Origin: CBDCVA01 sp965222935 [NCBI: Candidatus Latescibacterota bacterium]
GTDB lineage: Bacteria > Latescibacterota > CBDCVA01
Assembly: GCA_965222935.1 (NCBI GenBank)
Contig: CBDCVA010000002.1
Location: 1,984,001 to 2,048,000, forward strand
Length of the DNA stretch: 64,000 nt
Direction: 5' to 3'
This document shows positions 41,798-49,720 of the stretch, one piece after another; position 1 is the first letter of the stretch, and each line of letters opens with the position of its first letter. Below the pieces are notes generated by a model, which had not been told where the DNA came from, ran no database searches, and saw nothing but the letters and a program-made list of their open reading frames with translations. The position numbers and the translations under genes are program-made.

Positions 41798-43017
41798 TCG
41801 GGCGGATCGGCGATTTCGGGCGCCTCTTGCGGACCGAAGGCGTGCGCGTGTCGGCGGCGGAGGTCCTCGATGCGCTGGCGGCGCTCGATGCCGTGGGGAT
41901 AGAGGCGCGGGAGGTCTTCCGTGGGGCGCTGCGGAGTTGCCTGGTCAAGCGCGAGGAGGACTTCCCGACCTTCGACCGCTGCTTCGACGCGTTCTTCCGT
42001 GGCCCTCTGTCCTCCCGTCCCCGGCGGCAGGAGCGGCGAGGCGGCGAGGGCGAAAGTGCCCGTGGACGGGAGGGGTCGGAGTCGTCGCGGTCCGGGGCGC
42101 GCCGCGACGAGCGCGAGGGTTCGTCGGAGCGCAAGGGTGACGAGCGGCGCATGGGACGCAGATCGCCTCGCGCGCAAGAGGCGGGAGAGCGCACCTCTGA
42201 GGGGACGGTTGCCGGGTCCATGAAGTTCGGTGGTCTGGACCTGCGGCAGTGGCGGCCGTCCGATGATTCGCCGGCACGCCTGTGGCAGCGCGAACCGGGG
42301 CCCGATCCCGGCGCGATCTACGAGGCGATCGATCGGTTGGCCCAGCGGTTGGTTTCACGGGAGTCGCTCCGGGCCAGGCGCGCGCGGCGCGGTCGGTTGG
42401 ATGTCCGGGCCACGATTAGCCGCAGCCGACGGACGGCCGGGGTGCCCGTCGATCTCGTCATGCGGCGCCGCAAGATCACGAAGCCCAAGCTCGTGGTGCT
42501 GTGCGATGTGTCGGGGTCGGTGTGGCGCGTCTCGCGGTTCTTGCTGCGGCTGGTGCATGGGCTGGTCTCGCGGTACGCTCGTGTGCGGAGCTTCGTGTTC
42601 GTGGACCGGGCGGTGGAGGTGACGCAGCTTTTATCGCGGCTGCCTTTCGAGGCGGCGCTGGTGGAGATCGAGCGGAAGCGCGATCTCAATCTCTACGGCT
42701 TCAGCGATTTCGGCCGCGTCTTCTATTTCTTCTGGAGAGAGCACTTGGGGCTGGTGGCCAAGGATACCATCGTCGTCATCCTGGGCGATGCGCGCACCAA
42801 CCTCTTCGAGCCTATGCCGTGGTGTCTGGAGGAGATCGCCAGGCGCGCGCACCGCGTCATCTGGCTCAACCCCGAAGAAAGGGCGCGGTGGAACCAGGAT
42901 GACTCGATGATTGCCAGCTACGCGCCCGCCTGCGACGCGGTCCTCGAGTGCTGGACGCTGGCCCACCTGCGCCAGGCGGCGGAAGTGTTCCTCCATGCGG
43001 GATGGGGGCGGCGATGA
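41794..43017 (+). CDS. CoxE-like VWA-domain protein
   Basis: 407 residues, GTG 41794. The N-terminal helical domain (LLRTEGVRVSAAEVLDALAA) is typical of CoxE. A long charged Arg/Glu/Ser linker (about 75-130) precedes a von Willebrand A domain with the MIDAS motif DVSGSVWRVSRF and later GDARTNLFEPMPW. It works with the MoxR protein encoded immediately upstream, as an adaptor in protein remodelling or cofactor insertion. The client is unknown here. Confidence 0.88.
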   Translation: MIGRIGDFGRLLRTEGVRVSAAEVLDALAALDAVGIEAREVFRGALRSCLVKREEDFPTFDRCFDAFFRGPLSSRPRRQERRGGEGESARGREGSESSRSGARRDEREGSSERKGDERRMGRRSPRAQEAGERTSEGTVAGSMKFGGLDLRQWRPSDDSPARLWQREPGPDPGAIYEAIDRLAQRLVSRESLRARRARRGRLDVRATISRSRRTAGVPVDLVMRRRKITKPKLVVLCDVSGSVWRVSRFLLRLVHGLVSRYARVRSFVFVDRAVEVTQLLSRLPFEAALVEIERKRDLNLYGFSDFGRVFYFFWREHLGLVAKDTIVVILGDARTNLFEPMPWCLEEIARRAHRVIWLNPEERARWNQDDSMIASYAPACDAVLECWTLAHLRQAAEVFLHAGWGRR

Positions 43018-43061
43018 CCGGCGCGGGCTGCCGGGGCTTCGCGCGGGGTAAGGTGCCGGGT

Positions 43062-44858
43062 TCAGCGCATCCGGCTTTCGGCGAAGGCGTGAAAGTCCTC
43101 GACCATCCGGCGAGCCTTCGCCCCGACCGAGCCTCGGTCCGGCTCGGCGCTGGGTGGGTTGTAGGCGGCGGCGTAGACCTTGACCTTGGGCTCGGTGCCC
43201 GACGGTCGGACGGTCAGACGCGTCTTGCCGTCGTGGGAAAGCAGGAAGACCAGCATGTCGCCGCGAGCGCCCCGGAGGGTGCGGCGGATGGCGCCCGTCG
43301 CCGGGTCGCGGACGGTGCCGTCGGATCGGTCGATCATCTCGACGATGCGATGGCGTCCGATCGCGGGCGGCGGTTCGGCGCGCAGGCTCTCCATGAGCCG
43401 TTGGATCTGCGCCTGTCCGCGGGCGCCCTCGCGTGCGATGGAGCTCAACCGTTCGCTGTGGACGCCGTAGCGTCCGTGCAGCGCCTCAAGACCGTCGAAC
43501 AGTGTCCGGCCTCGCGCCTTGAGCGTGGCCGCGCACTCAGCCAGGTGCAGGGCCGCGATGGCACTGTCCTTATCCCGCACGAAGGTACCCCGCACGAAGC
43601 CGTGGCTCTCCTCGCCGCCGAAGATGAAGGCGTCGGGATCGCGCGCGATCTCCTTGGCGATCCACTTGAAGCCCACGAGCAAGTCGCCGACGCATCGCAG
43701 GCCGTAGTCGCGGGCGATGGCGCAGATGAGGTCGGTCGTGACGTCCGTCTTGACGACGAAACCCTCGGCGGGGAGCTCGCCCCGGCTGTGCAGCCGCTCG
43801 CAGATGAAGCTGCACAACAGCGCGCCGATTTCGTTGCCCGTGAGGGCGTGCCAGCCGTCGGGACCGGCGGCGGCGGCGCCCAGCCGGTCGGCGTCGGGGT
43901 CGCTGGCGAGAACGAGATCGGCGTCCTCTGCTTGGGCCAGCGCGATGCCCGCTTCGAGAGCGGCCGGTTCCTCGGGGTTGGGGCTGTGGTGCGGTACGTT
44001 GGGAAAGCTGCCGTCGGGGGCCGCTTGGTCGTCCACTAGGGTGACGCGGAAACCGGCGCGCTCGAGGGCCGGCAAGACGTTCGTCGTGCCCGTTCCGTGC
44101 AGCGGACTGTAGACGACATGCAGGTCGCGCGCTTCGGGGGCCAGCGCGAGGGCGGTCACTTCGTCGAGATAGGCCGTTTCCACCTCCGGCCCGACCGTTC
44201 GGAGGAGGCCGCGCGCGCGGGCGTCGTCGAGATCGAGGCGGGAGAGCACCGAGGCCGCCTCCACGGCCCGCACGAGTTCGGCGTCGTCGGGGGGGGCGGG
44301 CTGTGCTCCGTCCGGGCCGAAGACCTTGAATCCATTGTCCGACGGGGGGTTGTGGCTGGCGCTGATGACGATGCCGGCCGCGGCGCGCAGGTGGCGGACG
44401 GCGAAGGAGAGCATGGGCGTCGGGCGCGGTCCATCGAAGGGATGCGCGACGAACCCGTTGCCCGCGATGATAGCCGCCGTCTCCTCGGCGAACTGGCGGG
44501 AGCGGTGGCGCGTATCGTGAGCGATCACCACGCCCGACCCGGCTTCGGCGCCACGTGCCCGAAGATAGGTGGCCAGGCCCTGAGCGGATTCGCCAATGGT
44601 CCTCGAGTTGATCCTGTTGGGGCCCGGTCCCATGGGACCTCGGCGGCCGCCTGTGCCGAAGGGAACGACCGTGTGGAAGGCGTCGTTGAGAGCTGCGAAA
44701 TCGCCCGCGTCCACGATCTCGGAGATCGCTTCGACCAGTGCCCGGTCGGCGGTGTACTGCGGGGCGGTCAGCCATGCCGCGAGGCGGTCCAAGGCTTCGG
44801 GCAGAAGCGCGCCGCTCGCTCGCGCCGATTCGAGCAGCGCCTCGGGGTTATGGGCCAT
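43062..44858 (-). CDS. Phosphoglucomutase/phosphomannomutase (PGM2-like)
   Basis: 598 residues, the length of the bacterial PGM2-like alpha-D-phosphohexomutases. FGTGGRRGPMGPGPNRIN at the N-terminus, active-site phosphoserine in GIVISASHNPPSDNGFKVF, metal-binding LASDPDADRLGAA, sugar-binding FGGEESHGFVRG and phosphate-binding TVRPSGTEPKVKVY are intact. It interconverts hexose 1- and 6-phosphates. Single gene facing the CoxE-like gene. Confidence 0.93.
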   Translation of the reverse strand: MAHNPEALLESARASGALLPEALDRLAAWLTAPQYTADRALVEAISEIVDAGDFAALNDAFHTVVPFGTGGRRGPMGPGPNRINSRTIGESAQGLATYLRARGAEAGSGVVIAHDTRHRSRQFAEETAAIIAGNGFVAHPFDGPRPTPMLSFAVRHLRAAAGIVISASHNPPSDNGFKVFGPDGAQPAPPDDAELVRAVEAASVLSRLDLDDARARGLLRTVGPEVETAYLDEVTALALAPEARDLHVVYSPLHGTGTTNVLPALERAGFRVTLVDDQAAPDGSFPNVPHHSPNPEEPAALEAGIALAQAEDADLVLASDPDADRLGAAAAGPDGWHALTGNEIGALLCSFICERLHSRGELPAEGFVVKTDVTTDLICAIARDYGLRCVGDLLVGFKWIAKEIARDPDAFIFGGEESHGFVRGTFVRDKDSAIAALHLAECAATLKARGRTLFDGLEALHGRYGVHSERLSSIAREGARGQAQIQRLMESLRAEPPPAIGRHRIVEMIDRSDGTVRDPATGAIRRTLRGARGDMLVFLLSHDGKTRLTVRPSGTEPKVKVYAAAYNPPSAEPDRGSVGAKARRMVEDFHAFAESRMR

Positions 44859-44925
44859 GAGCAGACGTCTTCCCTTCGTGCGGAGCCACCAGGGCCAGGC
44901 TCTGGAACGAAAGCCTACTGGCGGA

Positions 44926-44954
44926 GGCTATGGCGCCCGAGGCCGCCGTGTCAA
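44926..44954 (-). promoter_or_regulatory. Candidate promoter of the phosphohexomutase gene
   Basis: On the minus strand TTGACA (44954-44949), 17-base spacer, ATAGCC (44931-44926), about 70 bp upstream of the start. Confidence 0.45.
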
Positions 44955-45006
44955 GTCAGGCTGCCGGGCAAGCGGTGTCCTGATTGGATAAGCCTTGGTT
45001 GCAGCA

Positions 45007-45036
45007 TTGACACGCGGCCCGGTTCAAGCCTACTTG
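45007..45036 (+). promoter_or_regulatory. Candidate promoter of the Panacea island
   Basis: TTGACA (45007-45012), an 18-base spacer and TACTTG (45031-45036), 23 bp before ATG 45059. The -10 is weak. Confidence 0.4.
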
Positions 45037-45058
45037 CGTTACAGTGATGGGGACAATC

Positions 45059-45640
45059 ATGTTGAGACCGCGCTTTCGTGATGACAAGACGACGCAGGCT
45101 GCCGCACTATTGCTCAAGCGCGCCGGTGGCACCATGAATCACCTCGTGCTGGTCAAGCTCATTTACATGGCTGACCGACAGGCGCTTTTGGGTTGGGGCC
45201 GGCCTATCACTTTCGACGCCTACGTTTCCATGCAGTACGGGCCGGTGGTGAGCCGGACACTCGACTTGATCAATGGGCAAACGCATCCTGGTCAGACTAC
45301 CTATTGGTCCCGATATATCTCGGACCGGGAGCGCAACACCGTGAGCCTGCTTCACCCGGAGGAAGAGACGCCGGCCGATGAACTCTCCGAAGCCGAAGAG
45401 AGGCTCTTGAACCGGATTTTTGATGAGTTTGGCGGCATGGGACCGTGGGAACTGGTGGAGCTCACCCATGAGTTCGGTGAATGGGAAGACCCGGGCGGAG
45501 GTGCCATTGGTATAGAGGTTCGTGACATTTTGAGGGCGGGCGATAAAACCCCGATCGAAGTGGCTGCCATCGAGGAGGAGTTGGCGGCGCTTGCGCAAGC
45601 TGATCGCTTTCGGCGCCCTTCTTATCCAGTATGTGAATGA
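45059..45640 (+). CDS. Panacea-domain (DUF4065) protein 1, PanA-like antitoxin
   Basis: 193 residues from ATG 45059 (ATG 45044 is an alternative). Panacea fold: LVLVKLIYMADRQALLGWGRP, then DAYVSMQYGPVVSRTLDLI and the late GPWELVELTHEFGEW. Panacea proteins are antitoxins of PanAT systems that neutralise very different small toxins encoded next to them, and are also found in phage-linked SocA/GepA proteins. Here the stop overlaps (ATGA) a 37-codon ORF, the natural place for a toxin or accessory peptide. It starts a separate island between housekeeping genes. Confidence 0.82.
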   Translation: MLRPRFRDDKTTQAAALLLKRAGGTMNHLVLVKLIYMADRQALLGWGRPITFDAYVSMQYGPVVSRTLDLINGQTHPGQTTYWSRYISDRERNTVSLLHPEEETPADELSEAEERLLNRIFDEFGGMGPWELVELTHEFGEWEDPGGGAIGIEVRDILRAGDKTPIEVAAIEEELAALAQADRFRRPSYPVCE

Positions 45641-45750
45641 GTTCACCTTCCGGCTCAATCAGGGTAGTTGCGAACGGCATACGATGGATCGAATCCATGC
45701 TGGCCGGTGGAGTCGGGAAGCGGTTGACCTATGCGGGGTTGACTAGTTAG
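45637..45750 (+). CDS. 37-residue ORF translationally coupled to Panacea gene 1
   Basis: ATG at 45637 overlaps the Panacea stop as ATGA; stop TAG at 45748. The sequence starts MSSPSGSIRVVANGIRW and ends LAGGVGKRLTYAGLTS. It is basic, has no cysteines, and could form a short amphipathic helix. Its last 20 residues are re-encoded by a diverged copy at 46636-46695, and a shorter match lies at 46966-47005. Coupled position, small size and repeated tail make it a candidate peptide toxin or a vestige of one. No known family recognised. Confidence 0.5.
   Translation: MSSPSGSIRVVANGIRWIESMLAGGVGKRLTYAGLTS
45691..45750 (+). repeat. 60-bp repeat R1
   Basis: Matches R2 (46636-46695) at 50 of 60 positions. 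Core CGGTTGACCTATGCGGGG. In the frame ending in TAG it encodes ESMLAGGVGKRLTYAGLTS. It lies at the 3' end of the first Panacea unit. Confidence 0.8.
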
Positions 45751-45830
45751 CTTCCACAGAGGGAAGATAGGAAGTGGACGCGGAAGGAACGTCTCGAAGG
45801 AAAGGATAGGCAGCAGAAGGAGAAGTAGCC

Positions 45831-46292
45831 ATGACCGACTCATATAGAAGCGTCCCGGCTGATATAGTAGCCAACCAGCTCCTCTGGATACGACGCGAGA
45901 TCGAGACGACGCCCATGCACATCATCAAGCTAACCTACTTGGCGCACGGGTGGATGCTGGGACTACACGAGCGCCCATTGATAAATGAACCTGTCGAGGC
46001 GTGGACGTATGGGCCGGTAGTGCCAAGCCTGTACCATAAGTATAAGTCGTTTGGGGGCGATTCTATTGATGTAGTGCCCATCGACATGTCTGACAAGTTG
46101 GACAAGGAGCAAAGCAACATCATCGAGATTGTCAATGATGTTTACATTGACTACACCGCTCTCGATTTATCCAGCCACACACATGAGACAGGATCACCTT
46201 GGCACCAGGCAATTCTCTCATCAGGCCCAGGGTGTATCATACCCAACAAGATTATCCAAAAATACTATACTGATATGGCAATGGAGAGTTAG
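45831..46292 (+). CDS. Panacea-domain (GepA-like) protein 2
   Basis: 153 residues; ribosome site AAGGAG. Family blocks: PADIVANQLLWIRREIETTP, MHIIKLTYLAHGWMLGLHE, PVEAWTYGPVVPSLYHKYK and SPWHQAIL near the C-terminus, as in GepA/SocA-type Panacea proteins. It is shorter and more AT-rich than its neighbours, suggesting acquisition by transfer. The next gene, 5 bp on, encodes a small coiled-coil membrane protein, a plausible toxin partner. Confidence 0.85.
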   Translation: MTDSYRSVPADIVANQLLWIRREIETTPMHIIKLTYLAHGWMLGLHERPLINEPVEAWTYGPVVPSLYHKYKSFGGDSIDVVPIDMSDKLDKEQSNIIEIVNDVYIDYTALDLSSHTHETGSPWHQAILSSGPGCIIPNKIIQKYYTDMAMES

Positions 46293-46297
46293 AAGCT

Positions 46298-46618
46298 ATG
46301 AAAAAGCCTACTCCTTCAACCCTTAAGGAAAAAGTTCGAAAGCGTCGTACTCAAGGGTCAACTGATCCTCAAGCCCTTACAGAAAGCCAGCGATTGGCAG
46401 ATCGAGCTTTAGATGCCATCCATGATTTCCATGGCCGCATCTCGGCACTAGAGAAAAATCAAGAGTATCTGGCTACAGAGGCCCAGGTCACAGAACTGAA
46501 AGGGAAAGTCGAAGTCCTATCCGGTACTCTGACAACACTCCATCGGGGCCTGTTAACGCTTCTGGTGGCTTTGGTCGCGGGCTTTCTTGCCACCCTTGGA
46601 AGGCTCATCATTCCATGA
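46298..46618 (+). CDS. Small coiled-coil protein with C-terminal transmembrane helix, candidate PanT-type effector
   Basis: 106 residues. Basic N-terminus (KEKVRKRRTQGS), a coiled coil (ALDAIHDFHGRISALEKNQE, EAQVTELKGKVEVLSGTL) and a C-terminal hydrophobic helix (LLTLLVALVAGFLATLGRLI). No enzymatic motif. It is 5 bp after Panacea protein 2. Many toxins neutralised by Panacea antitoxins are small membrane-disrupting proteins, so this is the likely toxin of that unit. The assignment rests on position and topology. Confidence 0.6.
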   Translation: MKKPTPSTLKEKVRKRRTQGSTDPQALTESQRLADRALDAIHDFHGRISALEKNQEYLATEAQVTELKGKVEVLSGTLTTLHRGLLTLLVALVAGFLATLGRLIIP

Positions 46619-46695
46619 ACCGACACTGCTAGATAGAGTCTATGCTGTCCGGTGGTCTCGGTAGGCGGTTGACCTACGCGGGGTTGATCAGTTAG
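46615..46695 (+). pseudogene. Decayed second copy of the coupled small ORF
   Basis: ATG 46615 overlaps the previous stop as ATGA. It reads MNRHC, TAG, then IESMLSGGLGRRLTYAGLIS and a stop. The TAG sits where the intact copy has TGG (Trp before IES). The rest differs mostly by conservative or silent changes (A/S, V/L, K/R, Y=Y). Either one nonsense mutation inactivated it, or the ATG at 46645 (MLSGGLGRR...) is used. Confidence 0.5.
46636..46695 (+). repeat. 60-bp repeat R2
   Basis: Second copy of the R1 unit, same length, without gaps. It ends 37 bp before the next small gene. A third, shorter copy lies at 46976-47008. Confidence 0.8.
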
Positions 46696-46732
46696 ATTGG
46701 AGAGAGTTAGCATTTACGGGTGGGAGGGGAGG

Positions 46733-46996
46733 ATGCAAGTTGACTGGATTCAACTCGGAGCGCTGACGGCGGTCGCACCCCTCGGCTGGCGCATGGCGAG
46801 GGATATGGAGAAGCGTATCCGAGACGATGCGGACAAGGCTCACGAGGCGATAGGTCGGAACATTGATACGCTGCGTCAAGAGGTACGTCAGGACATAAGA
46901 AACCTACGTCAGGACGTGAAGCAATTGAATACACGCGTTGGGCGCGTTGAAGGTAAACTTGGGTTATTTGAGCCGGAGGAGCCGGAAAGCGGTTGA
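46733..46996 (+). CDS. Small protein with N-terminal hydrophobic segment and coiled coil
   Basis: 87 residues from ATG 46733 (GGGAGGGGAGG just upstream; a longer form from 46697 is possible). The hydrophobic segment WIQLGALTAVAPLGW is followed by a long heptad-patterned coiled coil (KAHEAIGRNIDTLRQEVRQ, IRNLRQDVKQLNTRVGRVEG) and an acidic tail. It resembles the preceding small protein in plan, with membrane segment and coiled coil in reverse order. The 3' end overlaps repeat R3. Unknown function. Confidence 0.5.
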   Translation: MQVDWIQLGALTAVAPLGWRMARDMEKRIRDDADKAHEAIGRNIDTLRQEVRQDIRNLRQDVKQLNTRVGRVEGKLGLFEPEEPESG

Positions 46997-47008
46997 TCTA
47001 CGCGCTCA
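46976..47008 (+). repeat. Partial repeat R3
   Basis: AAAGCGGTTGATCTACGCGC corresponds to the 3' half of R1/R2. In the repeat frame it encodes GGAGKRLIYALS then a stop, against AGGVGKRLTYAGLTS in R1. Confidence 0.55.
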
Positions 47009-47200
47009 GTTGATGACGATGATCCTCAGAGTCAGTCCCATCAACTCCCTGTTGGGATCGTAAATACTCAGCTCGCCTTCCTCTATCCAAAAGGTCTCGG
47101 TAAAGCCCCACGCCATTTCGTCCGACTCCGGATCGCTCATCCAGAATATAGTAACGTCGGACGTTAGGTGGAACGCTGGGTTGCTAAAGAATATAATTCC
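47006..47200 (-). pseudogene. Fragment of an unknown protein-coding gene
   Basis: A minus-strand frame open for 64 codons with protein-like composition: IIFFSNPAFHLTSDVTIFWM, then SDPESDEMAWGFTETFWIEE and GELSIYDPNRELMGLTLRI. Two stops (TGA TAG) lie just upstream, so only ATG 47140 could start it (44 residues). Family not recognised. Either a 5'-truncated gene or a small intact one. Its stop lies inside repeat R3. Confidence 0.4.
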
Positions 47201-47205
47201 CTATC

Positions 47206-47252
47206 AAAAGAACGACGGGAGGCTCGCGCGAAGGCGGAACCTCCCGTGTCGT
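47206..47252 (-). terminator. Rho-independent terminator of the long minus-strand operon (after ispH)
   Basis: On the minus strand the stem ACGACACGGGAGG/CCTCCCGTCGT (47252-47240 and 47222-47212, two unpaired bases) with a 17-nt loop is followed by TCTTTT. It lies 26 bp after the ispH stop. Confidence 0.75.
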
Positions 47253-47277
47253 GGACCCTTTGCCGGGAGCGTTTATC

Positions 47278-48210
47278 CTACGCCGGATCGCCCTGCGCTT
47301 TGCCGGCGGCTTCCGTCTTGATGCGCTCGACCCCGCGCAGAACCTCCTCGATGATCCAGTCGGGCGAGGAGGCGCCGGCAGTGATGCCGATGTGCTCATA
47401 GCGCTCGAGGCCGAGGCTCGCGAGCTCCTCCCCGGTCTCGATGTGAAATGCCGGCACGCCGTAGTTCAGTGCTATCTGGTGCAGCCGCTGGGTGTTGCCG
47501 GAGTGCTTGCCGCCGATGATGACCATGCAGTCCACCCGCTTCGCGAGGTCGTGAACATCGGTCTGCCGCTCGGTCGTCGCGCCGCATACGGTATTGTGCA
47601 GCTCGACCTCGTCCGCCCGGCTGGCGATGGCCTCGGCGATGGGCATGAACAGGTCCTCATTGAGTGTGGTCTGGCACAGCACGCACACCGTGCCGAGGCG
47701 CGGAAGCTCGCGCGCCTCAGCTTCCGTTTCGATGACGTAACCGCGCTCACCGACATAACCCATCAGCCCGATCATCTCGGGATGATCCCGGTCGCCAATG
47801 ATGACGATGTCGCAACCGCGATTCAGCGCCTGGACGACGATGCGCTCCGATTTCAGCACCACGGGGCAGGTGGCGTCACGGACCTCTGACCCCGATTCCT
47901 TGAGCGTCTCGCGGACCTGGGGCGCGATGCCGTGGGCGCGGATGACCACCGTGCCGCCGGCGAGTTCCTCGGGCGCGGCGATGACCTTGACGCCCTGGGA
48001 TTCCAAGCGTTCGATCTCCTGCGCGTTGTGGATCAGGGGACCGAGCGTGTGGATGATCCCCGCGTCTTGGTCCAGGGCCTCCTCGGCGATGTCCATCGCA
48101 CGGCGGACACCCCAGCAGAAGCCGGCGTTCTCGGCCACGGTCACGATGCCGCCGGGGACCTGGAACGTGCCGCGACGGGCAACGATGTCGGATGAAGACG
48201 GTTCGCTCAT
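47278..48210 (-). CDS. ispH: 4-hydroxy-3-methylbut-2-enyl diphosphate reductase IspH
   Basis: Last enzyme of the MEP pathway, an iron-sulfur reductase making IPP and DMAPP; 310 residues. The three cluster cysteines are in AGFCWGVRRA, RDATCPVV and HNTVCGAT. AHG in VVIRAHGIAP and the late TAGASSPDWIIEEV are family marks. The ATG overlaps the rpoN stop (ATGA). It closes the minus-strand run that begins at ruvX. Confidence 0.96.
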   Translation of the reverse strand: MSEPSSSDIVARRGTFQVPGGIVTVAENAGFCWGVRRAMDIAEEALDQDAGIIHTLGPLIHNAQEIERLESQGVKVIAAPEELAGGTVVIRAHGIAPQVRETLKESGSEVRDATCPVVLKSERIVVQALNRGCDIVIIGDRDHPEMIGLMGYVGERGYVIETEAEARELPRLGTVCVLCQTTLNEDLFMPIAEAIASRADEVELHNTVCGATTERQTDVHDLAKRVDCMVIIGGKHSGNTQRLHQIALNYGVPAFHIETGEELASLGLERYEHIGITAGASSPDWIIEEVLRGVERIKTEAAGKAQGDPA

Positions 48211-49628
48211 AGCTGCTTCCTGTATCGTGCGGCCGGAATTCGCATCTGGTCGCGGTATTTGGCAACGGTGCGGCGCGCGATGTCAACGCCCTGGCCCTGC
48301 AAGATCTCGGCGATCTTCAGGTCGCTCAGAGGCTTCCTGGCATTTTCGTCGGTGATTAGCCGATGCATCTTCTCCCTGACGCTCCTGGAGGCAAGATCCT
48401 CACCCCCTGTGCTTCTGATCCTGTTGTCGAAGAAAAACTTGAGCTCGTAGAGACCTTGCGGCGTCTGGGCGTATTTCCCGCTCGTGACGCGGCTGACCGT
48501 CGAGGCGTGCATGCCGATAGCATCGGCAACCTCTTGCAGCACCATGGGCCTCAGCCGCCCGATGCCGTGGTCGAGGAACTCGCGCTGGGCCTCTACAATG
48601 GTGTCCATCACTTTGAGCATCGTGCTCCGCCGCTGCTCGATGGCCTTGATCAGCCAGCGAGCGTGGTTCAGACGATCGGTGATGTATTTGCGCGTCTCTT
48701 CGCCCGTCCCCGCTGAACGGGGTAGCAACTTGCGATAATACGGGCTGATGCGCAAGCTCGGAATGCGTCCGTCGTTGAGGGAGACGACGTACTCGCCGTC
48801 GATCTTTTCGACGGTGAGGTCGGGCTCGATGGGCTGGATGTCGCCGCCGAAGTTAGCCGCGCCGGGCCTGGGGTTAAGCCGAGAGATGACGCCGATGGCC
48901 TCGCGAATCTCATCCTCGGGAACCTTGAGAGCCTTGGTGATCTCTCTGTGGCGCAAGCGCGTGAGGTCGTCGAAGCACTCGCTCGTGATTCGCATGGCCA
49001 GGCTGCCGCCCAGACCGCGGTCGCGAAGCTGGAGCATCAGGCACTCCCTCAGATTGCGCGCGCCCACGCCGGCGGGGTCGAAGGTCTGGATCTTGGTCAG
49101 CACCCGTTCGATCTCATCGGTTGCCGCGTCAGTCTGAGCCGCCATCTCTTCGAGGGAAGCTTCCAGATAGCCGTCGTCGTTGATTGCGAAGATGAGCGCC
49201 TCGCCCAGCATCAACTCTCCGGGACCGTCGGCGGCCAGATGAAGCTGCGATAGCAGGTGCTCGGTGAGCGTCGGGGCGTGGGGCTCGTCCAGTCTGCCAT
49301 TGGGCGGGAACCGCTCGAATGGGTCGCCATTCTCCCGCTCTTCGCGTTCGGCGTGGTGGGCATAACCGGGGTCGAAGCCGCCATCGAGGAGGGTTTCCCA
49401 GGCTTGAGCGTCGAGCCCCTCGTCCTCGTTCCCCTCTTCCACGGAGCCGTCGGGCGCCTCGTCCGGTTCTTCGCCGGACTCGAGCTCTTCGAGCAAGGGG
49501 TTTTGATCCAGTTCCTGCTGAACGAGTTGTTCGAGCTCCAGAGAGGGCATCTGGAGGAGCTTGAGCGACTGAATGAGCTGCGGAGAAAGCCGCTGCTCAA
49601 GGCGCAAGCTCTGGACTAAGTCGAGCAT
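48207..49628 (-). CDS. rpoN: RNA polymerase sigma-54 factor RpoN
   Basis: 473 residues from ATG 49628. The N-terminal Gln/Leu-rich activator region (LRLEQRLSPQLIQSLKLLQM) is followed by an acidic linker, the core-binding domain (LLSQLHLAADGPGELMLGEA to PAGVGARNLRECLMLQL) and the HTH domain (MVLQEVADAIGMHASTVSRV). The C-terminal RpoN box ARRTVAKYRDQMRIP is intact. It sits next to lptB, as in many Gram-negatives. No enhancer-binding activator is in the window. Confidence 0.96.
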   Translation of the reverse strand: MLDLVQSLRLEQRLSPQLIQSLKLLQMPSLELEQLVQQELDQNPLLEELESGEEPDEAPDGSVEEGNEDEGLDAQAWETLLDGGFDPGYAHHAEREERENGDPFERFPPNGRLDEPHAPTLTEHLLSQLHLAADGPGELMLGEALIFAINDDGYLEASLEEMAAQTDAATDEIERVLTKIQTFDPAGVGARNLRECLMLQLRDRGLGGSLAMRITSECFDDLTRLRHREITKALKVPEDEIREAIGVISRLNPRPGAANFGGDIQPIEPDLTVEKIDGEYVVSLNDGRIPSLRISPYYRKLLPRSAGTGEETRKYITDRLNHARWLIKAIEQRRSTMLKVMDTIVEAQREFLDHGIGRLRPMVLQEVADAIGMHASTVSRVTSGKYAQTPQGLYELKFFFDNRIRSTGGEDLASRSVREKMHRLITDENARKPLSDLKIAEILQGQGVDIARRTVAKYRDQMRIPAARYRKQL

Positions 49629-49720
49629 GGTTCGATTCTCGATGATCCTTCGCTGATGAGCCGGTGAGGTGAAAGGTACGTGAAACCAGCCCATCGCGCA
49701 AGAGTGCGGCGCGATTTTTG

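Noticed and set aside
45691-47008. Repeats R1-R3 as integron attC sites or a gene-cassette array
   Set aside because: They contain GTTGACC/GTTGACT but not the GTTRRRY and RYYYAAC pair or the long imperfect hairpin of attC sites, and no integrase is near.
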